DNA of 64,000 bases, taken from Epilithonimonas sp. JDS (lineage in GTDB: Bacteria > Bacteroidota > Bacteroidia > Flavobacteriales > Weeksellaceae). The position numbers were made by a program, and so were the translations under genes. The first letter of the stretch is position 1; every line of letters starts with the position of its first letter. The notes below the pieces were generated by a model. It saw only the letters and a program-made list of their open reading frames with translations, was not told the origin of the DNA and searched no databases. Below are positions 50,878-57,611 of this stretch, in pieces. Where the stretch lies: assembly GCF_021261315.1 (NCBI RefSeq), contig NZ_JAJSAX010000001.1, forward strand, positions 682,001 to 746,000, written 5' to 3'.

Positions 50878-51542
50878 ATGGAAGATAAAATAAACAAAAT
50901 ACCAATAGAACTTGTAAGTCAAGCCCTATCAGAGTTTGAAGAAATACAAATATTAAATGATAAATCAATAGAAGTCAGTGGAATTGCTATCCCACTAAGT
51001 ACTGATTTGTTTGTTCTACATCTATATCATTTCTATACGATAAACAAAAAATATGGAGACTTAAAGTTTGATAAATTTTGTAAGTTGTTAATCGGTTTTT
51101 ACGGCTCTCTGCAAACCAAGGTATTATCTTCTTTGGTTGAGAACCCGAATATTTTTAAAGATAAAGACGATAATGGGTTTATGGATATCATAAATCTCAC
51201 TACCCTTTTAATAATTGAACTCAATCGTTATGAAGTACATCACGATATGACCATAACTAAGATTGATGAAATAAAACCAAAACAATTAAAGAAACCCGTT
51301 TATCCGCTCCGGAGAGGCTATTGGTATTAGAAAAAATAGGGTTTGATGAATTACCATTTGTGAAAAAATTAAACGATGGTGAAAAAAAAATCCTAATCTC
51401 AACAATTCTAAATTACGACAAGAGGTCTATTGATGGATACATAAATAACAGAAATGACAGTGGTAATGAATCAAAATATATTATAACCAATAAACACAAT
51501 GAAGAATCCGATAAATTTTTAAAACAATTCCACAAAGACTAA
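50878..51542 (+). pseudogene. Probable single gene split by a frameshift near 51290
   Basis: The first frame (50878-51330) gives MEDKINKIPIELVSQALSEF... and ends KKPVYPLRRGYWY. In the -1 frame the DNA reads on without stop from 51270: KETRLSAPERLLVLEKIGFD, then ILISTILNYDKRSIDGYI, to 51542. The second part has the ERLLxLxxLGFxDLPxxK and LIS.IL....R.xRxYINN pattern I recall as the normal C-terminal end of a protein family of Bacteroidota mobile elements, so one original gene is likely. A TTAAAGAAACCC stretch near 51286 is a possible slip or indel site. A terminator follows at 51561. If programmed, this would be a -1 shift; an ordinary indel is simpler. Confidence 0.55.
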
Positions 51543-51560
51543 TCTTAATACTGCATATAA

Positions 51561-51587
51561 AGCCACCTAATCCAGGTGGTTTTTTTA
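51561..51587 (+). terminator. Terminator inside the element
   Basis: AGCCACCT (51561-51568) and AGGTGGTT (51574-51581) pair with one G-U, loop AATCC, followed by TTTTTA. It ends the int-fic side of the element before the excisionase-like gene. Confidence 0.75.
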
Positions 51588-51736
51588 TACCCTTTTGGGA
51601 AAAATGGGAAAAGTTATGGGAAAAACACAGGGTGCAACCTATTGATATTTGTTGAGCAGTAAGCAAAAATGTATAAGCGCAGTGACGATACTACATTTGT
51701 CTTATTAGAACTCATAACAAGCAAAACAAATATAAA

Positions 51737-52021
51737 ATGACTAACATCCAGTTCATCGGAACAAACCCGACAGATTTAATCACAGCATTAGAAAACTCTC
51801 TCATTCCGAAACTTACGCCAAGCCTTGCCAAACAATTCCAACCCATCCAACCAACGGAATATCTCACACGCTCCGAAGTCTGTGAACTTCTTAAAATTGA
51901 CTTGAGCAGTTTACATCGTTGGCGCAAAGAAGGCAAGATGCCCAGCTACGGCGTTGGCAATCGTGTATACTTCAAACGCAATGAAGTGGAGCAGATTATT
52001 AACCAAAATAAGTTGAGTTAA
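51737..52021 (+). CDS. Excisionase-like helix-turn-helix protein
   Basis: A 94-residue protein whose C-terminal 50 residues form a winged HTH_17/MerR-type domain: YLTRSEVCELLKIDLSSLHRW, RWRKEGKMPSYGVGNRVYF and KRNEVEQII. This is the standard pattern of Bacteroidota element-encoded excisionase or replication-control proteins. The first 40 residues are a helical tail. It may direct integrase toward excision or regulate the next genes. The stop overlaps the start of the next gene by one base (TAATG), indicating coupling. Confidence 0.8.
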   Translation: MTNIQFIGTNPTDLITALENSLIPKLTPSLAKQFQPIQPTEYLTRSEVCELLKIDLSSLHRWRKEGKMPSYGVGNRVYFKRNEVEQIINQNKLS

Positions 52022-52236
52022 TGGATTCTGCATCACTATTACTTGACGAAATTCTGGAGAAGTATTTCACGAAGCAAGACACACTGAAAGACAACATTAA
52101 CATTTCTCTTCAAGAAATATCCCTGTATGAGTACAAACTTTTACAGACTGTTTTAAATGATGGAAATGACGCATTAACAGAAGCCATAGAATCATACATT
52201 GACGAACTAAAAAAGGAAGCCTTGAAAGCTTCCTAA
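52021..52236 (+). CDS. Small hypothetical element protein
   Basis: A 71-residue acidic, helical protein (LLLDEILEKYFTKQDTLKDN; piece YEYKLLQTVLNDGNDALTEAIE). No family recognised. Its start overlaps the stop of the HTH gene, and it precedes the replication-initiator-like gene by 53 bp, so it probably belongs to the same transcript. Confidence 0.5.
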   Translation: MDSASLLLDEILEKYFTKQDTLKDNINISLQEISLYEYKLLQTVLNDGNDALTEAIESYIDELKKEALKAS

Positions 52237-52289
52237 TTGTTCAAATATGTAACAGTGGCAACCATTACAATAACACAAATATAAGAATA

Positions 52290-53612
52290 ATGTTTGATTT
52301 ATTAAAAGTAAGAACCTATGAACAAGAGATAATCAACACGGTTTATGACAGCATAAAAAATGAATACAGAGTAACTAAAGATTTACCCTATTTAAAGGAA
52401 TATCAAAATAAAGGAATTACGATAGCCTTTCAAAAGCAGAATAATAGAGAATGTTTGTATGTAACATTCAGCCCTCATAAGCAGGTAAATGAAAATATTC
52501 ATAATGCTACCCCATTAGCATTGCAAGAAGCGCAGGATAACATCATCAGCACATTGGCTAATATTAAAATTGATAGAAATGATTTTTCGAAGTTTAAAAT
52601 TACCAGATTGGAGATTGGTGTAAACTACAAATGTGAATTACCATTGGATATTGTTTTCAAGTCTTTCCTTATGTTTCAGACAGCCTTATTCAAAACACAT
52701 AAGAATTACACGCATTATAAGTTTGCTGACTCGGGATATAGAAAGAACACATACAATAACTCAAGAAGTCCTTACCAAACCTTTAAACATTACATAAAAT
52801 CCGCACAAAGAGACCACAACGGAATTAGCAATGCGGATAACGGTTATTGTGATGATGAGGTTATGAGAACTGAGATAAAAACAGAACGTTCCGGAAAAGT
52901 CAAGGAAATAGGTTTTGACACACTTGCAGACCTATACAGAGACAACGCTCTGGAATGCTCAATCAATTTTCTAAAGAAAAACCTGGAAAAGGTATTTGTC
53001 TTTAACCCAAAAGAAATTGACAAAAAGAAATTAAAATCTGTTCCGATGCAGAAACATTTCTACCAAATGACGACTCCGAAATATTGGGAAAACATAAATG
53101 GTAAGAAACTTACGTCAGCTAAATCAAAATGGAATGAACTACCTAAGAGTTATGACACAAAAAACATTATCACCAACGCTATATTAGAAGCCATAAAAAC
53201 ACAAAACAATCCGGCGACTACCAAAAAAAACAGGGCGACTTTACACAAAGGAAAAACGACAGACAGAAAAACTGCGAATACTACTATTTATGGGAACTCA
53301 CAACAAAACAAGTATTATCACATTTCTCTTGATGTTGTAAACTCTCCTTATTTTTTCTGCACAGTAACCGGATTGGATATATCTATGCAACGTGAAGGAT
53401 TGAGACACCTTTATCAAAATAACAGAAGAAGATTCTATCAAATAAGGGACAGATTTATGCCAATAGAATTTACAAGCAAAACTTTGGAGGAACAAATCGT
53501 AAGAATAGAAAGTAACATCAGACATACTCACGACAATAAGGCATTATGCCAACGACTGATGCAGGAACGAAATTATCATCCAGCTCAGGCACAATTTAAT
53601 TTTCAATATTAA
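52290..53612 (+). CDS. Putative replication initiation protein (phage II/X-like)
   Basis: A 440-residue soluble basic protein. Segments FKITRLEIGVNYKCELPLD and EVMRTEIKTERSGKVKEIGF followed by DTLADLYRD resemble the order 'rLDig ... R.E.k.r ... tlaDL' of filamentous-phage gene II/X replication initiators and related small-plasmid Reps. A basic Asn/Lys-rich linker follows (TTKKNRATLHKGKTTDRKTA), then a C-terminal domain (YFFCTVTGLDISMQREGLRHL). Catalytic tyrosine and HUH residues cannot be placed securely, so the call is tentative. It is the largest gene of the element and lies in a coupled cluster with HTH proteins on both sides. Confidence 0.45.
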   Translation: MFDLLKVRTYEQEIINTVYDSIKNEYRVTKDLPYLKEYQNKGITIAFQKQNNRECLYVTFSPHKQVNENIHNATPLALQEAQDNIISTLANIKIDRNDFSKFKITRLEIGVNYKCELPLDIVFKSFLMFQTALFKTHKNYTHYKFADSGYRKNTYNNSRSPYQTFKHYIKSAQRDHNGISNADNGYCDDEVMRTEIKTERSGKVKEIGFDTLADLYRDNALECSINFLKKNLEKVFVFNPKEIDKKKLKSVPMQKHFYQMTTPKYWENINGKKLTSAKSKWNELPKSYDTKNIITNAILEAIKTQNNPATTKKNRATLHKGKTTDRKTANTTIYGNSQQNKYYHISLDVVNSPYFFCTVTGLDISMQREGLRHLYQNNRRRFYQIRDRFMPIEFTSKTLEEQIVRIESNIRHTHDNKALCQRLMQERNYHPAQAQFNFQY

Positions 53613-53614
53613 AA

Positions 53615-53902
53615 ATGAAACAGAACACCTACTCCACAAAAAAGATAGCAGACGAACTTGGACTGTCAGAAACTGAATTGATAGAAAAACTGCAACAAGA
53701 AAAAATCTTAGATGACTACGGATTCCCAACACCGCAGGCAATAGAATTGGGCTATGTTGTAAAACTGGATGACTTGAATTTTACTGTCAAAAAGATTCAG
53801 GAACAGCAAAGAAAAATTTCTAATGATGCCTTGGCAATAATACAAACCTTTCCACCGGTTGAAATAGATTACATACTTTCGCACTTACAATGTAAACAAT
53901 AA
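53615..53902 (+). CDS. Small HTH-like element protein
   Basis: A 95-residue protein beginning MKQNTYSTKKIADELGLSETELIEKL, which looks like a helix-turn-helix of the type found at the N-terminus of phage antirepressor/KilA-C proteins, followed by ILDDYGFPTPQAIELGYVV. The rest is helical. It begins 3 bp after the replication-initiator-like gene, hence co-transcribed. Convergent with the virion-like gene. Function unknown. Confidence 0.5.
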   Translation: MKQNTYSTKKIADELGLSETELIEKLQQEKILDDYGFPTPQAIELGYVVKLDDLNFTVKKIQEQQRKISNDALAIIQTFPPVEIDYILSHLQCKQ

Positions 53903-53918
53903 TTCTATCAATTAAATA

Positions 53919-54692
53919 TTATTTCAATCCTCCAAAATAGTTACCACCTAGACCCATAGCCCAAAATGGCGATTTATAAAAAGAGTTTTTGAAAACATTT
54001 ACATCCTTTTGTTGTGGGAAAACCGAGACTGAGTTTGGCAGTTTTTGACCTCCCAACACTCCGTTAATCTTCGTCACATCCGCACCTGGTAAAACTTGAC
54101 CTGTAATCTGTGCATCCTTAAAAGGATTGTCTCCACCACCGAAGAAGCCGTTACCGTTTTGCATAGATTCAAATCCTGCAGAAGCTACATTGGCAACTCC
54201 ACTTACAATCCCTCCAATCATTTGATTTTTGGCATTTGCAAATTCTGCATTAGCCAAATCAAGCTGAGTTCCTAATCCGGCTAAATCTGCATTCTCTCTT
54301 TGTTCCTGCATATCCTGAATCTTTAATTGTCCATTGGCTCTCATTTGGTCAATCTGCTTTTGTTGTTCATCGAGACTAGAAGCTATTTGCGCTTCCTGAG
54401 TATTCTGCTGAGTCATAAGACTTGGCAATAATCCTGCAATCGAACGGCTTCCTCCCATTGCTGCAAGATTTCCGTAAGTCGCCATTGTTCTGGCAATATC
54501 CTCACGTTGTCTGTCTGCGCCTAATGTAGAAACTTGCAAGCCGTTAGCTGGATTCACAAGGTCTTGGCGTTTGAAGCTATTAATGTCATTCCTTATTGTT
54601 TTTTTTTCTTTGTTGGCCTTAGCCATTTGTAACCCACTCATTCCGGTTGATACTGCCATTCCTATTAATGGCATTGCTACTGCTACTGGCAT
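53919..54692 (-). CDS. Phage virion/DNA-injection-like protein, putative
   Basis: The only reversed gene of the element; 257 residues. A hydrophobic, Gly/Ala/Met-rich N-terminus (VAVAMPLIGMAVSTGMSGLQ) and long helical segments with Gln repeats (ARTMATYGNLAAMGGSRSIA; QIASSLDEQQKQIDQMRANG) and a Gly-rich tail are the pattern of internal or DNA-pilot proteins from non-tailed Bacteroidota phages, as I recall them. No capsid or packaging gene accompanies it. An unrelated cargo protein with similar composition cannot be excluded. The 314-bp region upstream (54693-55006) is AT-rich with no other gene I can support. Confidence 0.4.
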   Translation of the reverse strand: MPVAVAMPLIGMAVSTGMSGLQMAKANKEKKTIRNDINSFKRQDLVNPANGLQVSTLGADRQREDIARTMATYGNLAAMGGSRSIAGLLPSLMTQQNTQEAQIASSLDEQQKQIDQMRANGQLKIQDMQEQRENADLAGLGTQLDLANAEFANAKNQMIGGIVSGVANVASAGFESMQNGNGFFGGGDNPFKDAQITGQVLPGADVTKINGVLGGQKLPNSVSVFPQQKDVNVFKNSFYKSPFWAMGLGGNYFGGLK

Positions 54693-55006
54693 TATTAATT
54701 TATTCTACTTGTTATGCTATAAAGATAATATTCAACACCCCTTTTCGTCATCTTACTTAAAATCACAATCCCCTTTTGAAAGTGCAAGAAAGTACAGGAA
54801 AAATGATAAAGAAAGGTAAGATTAGATTGCTCGCACTTGACGGTCTAACAAATCGAGTTTGAAATTCCAAAACATTTTTGCAAAAACAAGAAGTTGGGTA
54901 TCAAAAAAACCACACAGATTTTGCCATTTTTTAGACTGTAATTTATTCCTATCTAAACTTCTTATCTCTTACTAAGATTTTTGTAGATTTGAGAAAACTA
55001 ATTACT

Positions 55007-55625
55007 ATGAAATATCTCTATTTAACCGCAATATTTGTTAGCATACTTACATATTCGCAGAAAAGTAACAATTTAGTTAAGGTCAGTACAAACTCTTGGA
55101 AATTCTCAAGGAATCAATTTAGACATTTACTATCCATTAGGGTGGGAAATTTCTACAGCAAAAAGACCTCACATTTTATTTAATGCAAAAAATGAAAACC
55201 TCAACATCTACTCTACATTGTCAATCAATGATATTTTAGAGAATGCTCCAGAAAATGTTAAAAAATCATTTAAAGAATTAGGGGCTATTGAAACTCAAAA
55301 TATTATATTCAGCACTCTGCCAAATAAAGACAATTGTAAATCATACGATTTTAATCAGGGAATGGAAAATACTTCCGAGCCTGTTTGTTCATCAACGAAA
55401 ATAGAAGGCTTACAAACATCAATTTCTTCTTTTTACGGGGATTCTGAAAGAGCAGGATATGTTATAAAGAGTTACATGATTATTTATCAGATTTTATACA
55501 AAACTAAGACAATAATTATTACTTTTAATTTTACAGATAGTGATAAGTCTCTGAGACAATCTTCAGATATACTAGCGAAACAAATACTGAACACAGTTGT
55601 TTTTAAAAATTTGTATACAAAATAA
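55007..55625 (+). pseudogene. Frameshifted secreted-protein gene
   Basis: The first frame gives a signal peptide, MKYLYLTAIFVSILTYSQ, then SNNLVKVSTNSWKF and stops at 55183. From about 55098 the +1 frame is open and sensible: GNSQGINLDIYYPLGWEIS, HILFNAKNENLNIYSTLS and so on to TAA at 55625. The two parts join naturally near TCTTGGAAATTCTC (55094-55107), so a one-base indel in the A run probably broke a 200-residue secreted protein. The second part has two Cys and ends with strand-rich sequence. A -7 element TAGATTTG lies at 54984-54991. Family unknown. Last gene before attR. Confidence 0.6.
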
Positions 55626-55905
55626 AAAAATCTTCTATAACACTGATATACAAACTAAACACAATTATAATAGAATACGCTAAACAACAAATATTACAAC
55701 GAAATTCATCTCTAAATATAATAGAATAGTTCTTTTTATATAATTCTTAATCATCTCTATTTAATAAAAAATCAAACAATTGTTTAATATTATTAAGCTT
55801 TTGAACTAGTTGAAACTCACTAAGTGTATTCCAAATTATATTTAGAGATCTATTTCGGCATTTTCAGAGTTCAATAAAAGTAATAAAATGATACTTTTTT
55901 GAAAT

Positions 55906-55929
55906 GGTTGGAATTTGGTTGGAATTAAT
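55906..55929 (+). repeat. Right arm-type repeat, copy of 47892-47915
   Basis: A 24-bp segment identical to 47892-47915, made of two tandem copies of GGTTGGAATT(T/A). It lies 55 bp inside the right core repeat, while the left one lies 118 bp inside the left core. Placement at both ends fits arm-type integrase binding sites. The rest of 55626-55905 is AT-rich and shows no gene. Confidence 0.65.
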
Positions 55930-55933
55930 GAGA

Positions 55934-55995
55934 AACAAAAAACCCTAAAACATTGTTAATAAATGAATTAGGGTTTACTAGTGAGGTGCCTAGCG
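55934..55995 (-). repeat. Right attachment region (attR) with element-borne tRNA terminator
   Basis: 89% identical to 47712-47773. Read on the tRNA strand it gives the 3' end of tRNA-Cys, then AAACCCTAA ... TTAGGGTTTTTTG, a terminator hairpin with T run. Because the crossover lies to the tRNA side of it, this copy arrived with the element and replaces the displaced one. Confidence 0.8.
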
Positions 55996-56054
55996 GATTC
56001 GAACCGCTGTAGATGGTGTTGCAGACCACTGCCTAGCCGCTCGGCCAAAGCACC
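55984..56054 (-). tRNA. tRNA-Cys (GCA)
   Basis: A 71-nt cloverleaf on the minus strand. Acceptor GGTGCTT/AGGCACC pairs with one T-G; the D arm is GCCGAGCGGCTAGGC; the anticodon loop CTGCAAC holds GCA (cysteine); the T arm is AGCGG-TTCGAAT-CCGCT. The discriminator is U73, expected for tRNA-Cys. CCA is not encoded. Its 3' end is the attachment core of the integrated element, and the gene is left intact by integration. Confidence 0.95.
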
Positions 56055-56162
56055 GTTTTCTTGGATTGCAAATTTAGTGTTTTTTTTCAAATTTCAAATT
56101 TTATCGGCTTTTAATTTGAAAAAATATTTCTAAAACTGTGTAAAATGTTGATTTGAAGACCA

Positions 56163-56286
56163 ATCCCCTAGCCCTGATGGAAACGGCTATCCTTTTTGTT
56201 TTTTTTTGCAGAAGTTTTGTTTTGATAACCAATCATTCTGAAAAAACAAAAAGATAATAGTGGACAGCAGGTTCCCGGCTCCTAAA
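56163..56286 (+). ncRNA. Flavo-1-like structured RNA, second subtype
   Basis: Between tRNA-Cys and ribBA. Left half CCCCTAGCCCTGATGG, AAACGGCTATCCTTTTTG then a T run; right half AAAAAACAAAAAGATAATAG, GTGGACAGCAGG and CCCGGCTCC. The long stem TATCCTTTTTGTTTTTT/AAAAAACAAAAAGATA pairs with one bulge; CAGAA/TTCTG closes an inner hairpin. This matches my memory of the classic Flavo-1 motif. It shares the order AGCCC..GA, A.CGG, ATCCTTTTT, AAAAAGAT with the three copies elsewhere in the window. No FMN riboswitch features (for example AGGGGCGAAATCCCC) are seen upstream of ribBA. Confidence 0.6.
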
Positions 56287-56374
56287 AATATACACGTTCT
56301 ACATATCTTTAATCGATTTTTACAATCTTTATTTAGGTTCTAAATAAGTATCTTTGCAAAAAAATTTTAGAACA

Positions 56375-57496
56375 ATGGATAAGATCCAACTAAATACAAT
56401 AGCAGAAGCAATAGAAGACCTCAAAAACGGAAAAATGATCATCGTGGTAGATGACGAAGACCGTGAGAACGAAGGCGACCTTCTTGCCGCTGCAGAACTG
56501 ACTACGACAGAAATCATCAACTTTATGACCATCCACGCGAGAGGCTTGATCTGTATGCCGTTGACTGAAAAAAGATGCGACGAACTGGAACTAAATTCGA
56601 TGGTTGCCAATTCTACCGACCCGAAAGAAACCGCATTTACCGTTTCTGTTGACTTGCTTGGAAAAGGTGCAACGACCGGAATCTCTGCTGGCGACCGTGC
56701 AAAAACAATCCTGGCGATTATGGACGAGAACACCAAACCCGGCGATCTGATGAGACCCGGACACATATTCCCTTTGCGTGCGAAAGAAGGCGGCGTTTTG
56801 AAAAGAGCCGGACATACCGAAGCTGCGATCGATTTGACAAGATTGGCCGGATTGAAAGAAGGCGGCGTGATCTGCGAAATTATGAAAGATGACGGCGATA
56901 TGGCAAGACTTCCGGATCTATTGGAATTCGGGAAGAAGCACGATTTGAAAGTGGTTTCCATAGAAGATCTGATTCACTACAGACTGAGACAAGGCGATCT
57001 TGTAGAAAGAATCGAGGAACGTGATATCAAAACGCATTTCGGGGATTTCAAATTCTATGTTTTTGAGGAGAAACCGACGGAACAAATCCATTTTGCATTG
57101 ACGACGGGAACCTGGACACCAGACGAATCTGTTTTGGTTAGAGTTCAGTCTTCGAGTTCTTATTTTGATGTCTTGAGCAGACTTTCCAACGGCGAACATC
57201 CTTTGATGCAGCGCGTTGTTGATATGATCAATGCCGAAGGAAAAGGCGCAGTGGTTTTCATTAACAATGTTTCTAACAAAGAAAATACACTCAGAAAACT
57301 TCAGCATTTCCTTAATTATCAGGACGGAACCAGCGAGCTTCCGACAATTGCACCAAACTTCCGCGATTACGGCATTGGAACTCAGATTCTGAAAGACTTG
57401 GGTATTAATAAATTTAAAGTGATCACGCAGAATCCTAATATCAAACCTGTAATTTCAGGGTATGATGTTGAGGTGACGGAAATGGTGGCTTTATAG
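56375..57496 (+). CDS. ribBA: DHBP synthase / GTP cyclohydrolase II-like bifunctional protein
   Basis: Riboflavin synthesis. Residues 1-205 are a complete 3,4-dihydroxy-2-butanone 4-phosphate synthase, with MIIVVDDEDRENEGDL, the MTIHARGLIC loop, VSVDLLGKGATTGISAGDRA (in part TTGISAGDRA), PGHIFPLRAKEGGVLKRAGHTEAA (in part RAGHTEAAIDL). The remaining 165 residues resemble GTP cyclohydrolase II (DYGIGTQILKDLGI ends the GTP site) but the zinc-binding CxxGDxxxSxxCDC motif is missing: the corresponding region is VRVQSSSSYFDVLSRL. The second activity is therefore probably lost. Start at 56375 (MDKIQLNTI); -7 element TATCTTTG at 56349-56356. Confidence 0.9.
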   Translation: MDKIQLNTIAEAIEDLKNGKMIIVVDDEDRENEGDLLAAAELTTTEIINFMTIHARGLICMPLTEKRCDELELNSMVANSTDPKETAFTVSVDLLGKGATTGISAGDRAKTILAIMDENTKPGDLMRPGHIFPLRAKEGGVLKRAGHTEAAIDLTRLAGLKEGGVICEIMKDDGDMARLPDLLEFGKKHDLKVVSIEDLIHYRLRQGDLVERIEERDIKTHFGDFKFYVFEEKPTEQIHFALTTGTWTPDESVLVRVQSSSSYFDVLSRLSNGEHPLMQRVVDMINAEGKGAVVFINNVSNKENTLRKLQHFLNYQDGTSELPTIAPNFRDYGIGTQILKDLGINKFKVITQNPNIKPVISGYDVEVTEMVAL

Positions 57497-57558
57497 ACAA
57501 AGAGATCATAGACTGATAGATGATTGACTAATGTCGTTTTCATCTAAATTATAAAAGC

Positions 57559-57591
57559 AAAAAGCTCCGAAATTATTTTTCGGAGCTTTTT
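57559..57591. terminator. Bidirectional terminator, ribBA / M1 peptidase
   Basis: AAAAAGCTCCGAAA (57559-57572) and TTTCGGAGCTTTTT (57578-57591) form a perfect 14-bp stem with a 5-base loop between convergent genes. Confidence 0.88.
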
Positions 57592-57611
57592 TGATTGTAA
57601 GTAATAATAAA

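Larger units (their letters stand above)
47762..55995. mobile_element. 8.2-kb integrative element in tRNA-Cys
   Basis: Bounded by the 12-bp direct repeat AGGTGCCTAGCG, which on the right is the 3' end of an intact tRNA-Cys gene. Contents in order: tyrosine integrase, Fic protein, a 41-bp-spaced repeat array, two or three hypothetical genes, an excisionase-like HTH protein, a replication-initiator-like protein, a small HTH protein, a phage-virion-like protein on the opposite strand and a broken secreted-protein gene. No conjugation (Tra), relaxase of MOB type, capsid, terminase or antibiotic-resistance gene is visible. It may be a small integrated ssDNA-type phage, a phage satellite or a mobilisable element. 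Boundaries are read from sequence; type is inference. Confidence 0.85.

Noticed and set aside
52290-53612. MOB-type relaxase call for the 440-residue element protein
   Set aside because: No three-histidine motif or N-terminal catalytic Tyr of relaxases could be seen; the weak phage II/X resemblance was preferred.
54571-54819. Plus-strand frame of 82 codons opposite the virion-like gene
   Set aside because: Mostly the antisense of the start of the 53919-54692 gene; no promoter, and the hydrophobic start is the mirror of a Gly/Ala-rich codon run.
47774-55983. Conjugative transposon (CTnDOT-like)
   Set aside because: Far too short and has no tra genes, coupling protein or resistance cargo.
56055-56374. 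FMN riboswitch ahead of ribBA
   Set aside because: Conserved RFN segments are missing; the structure there fits the Flavo-1-like pattern that also occurs upstream of unrelated genes.
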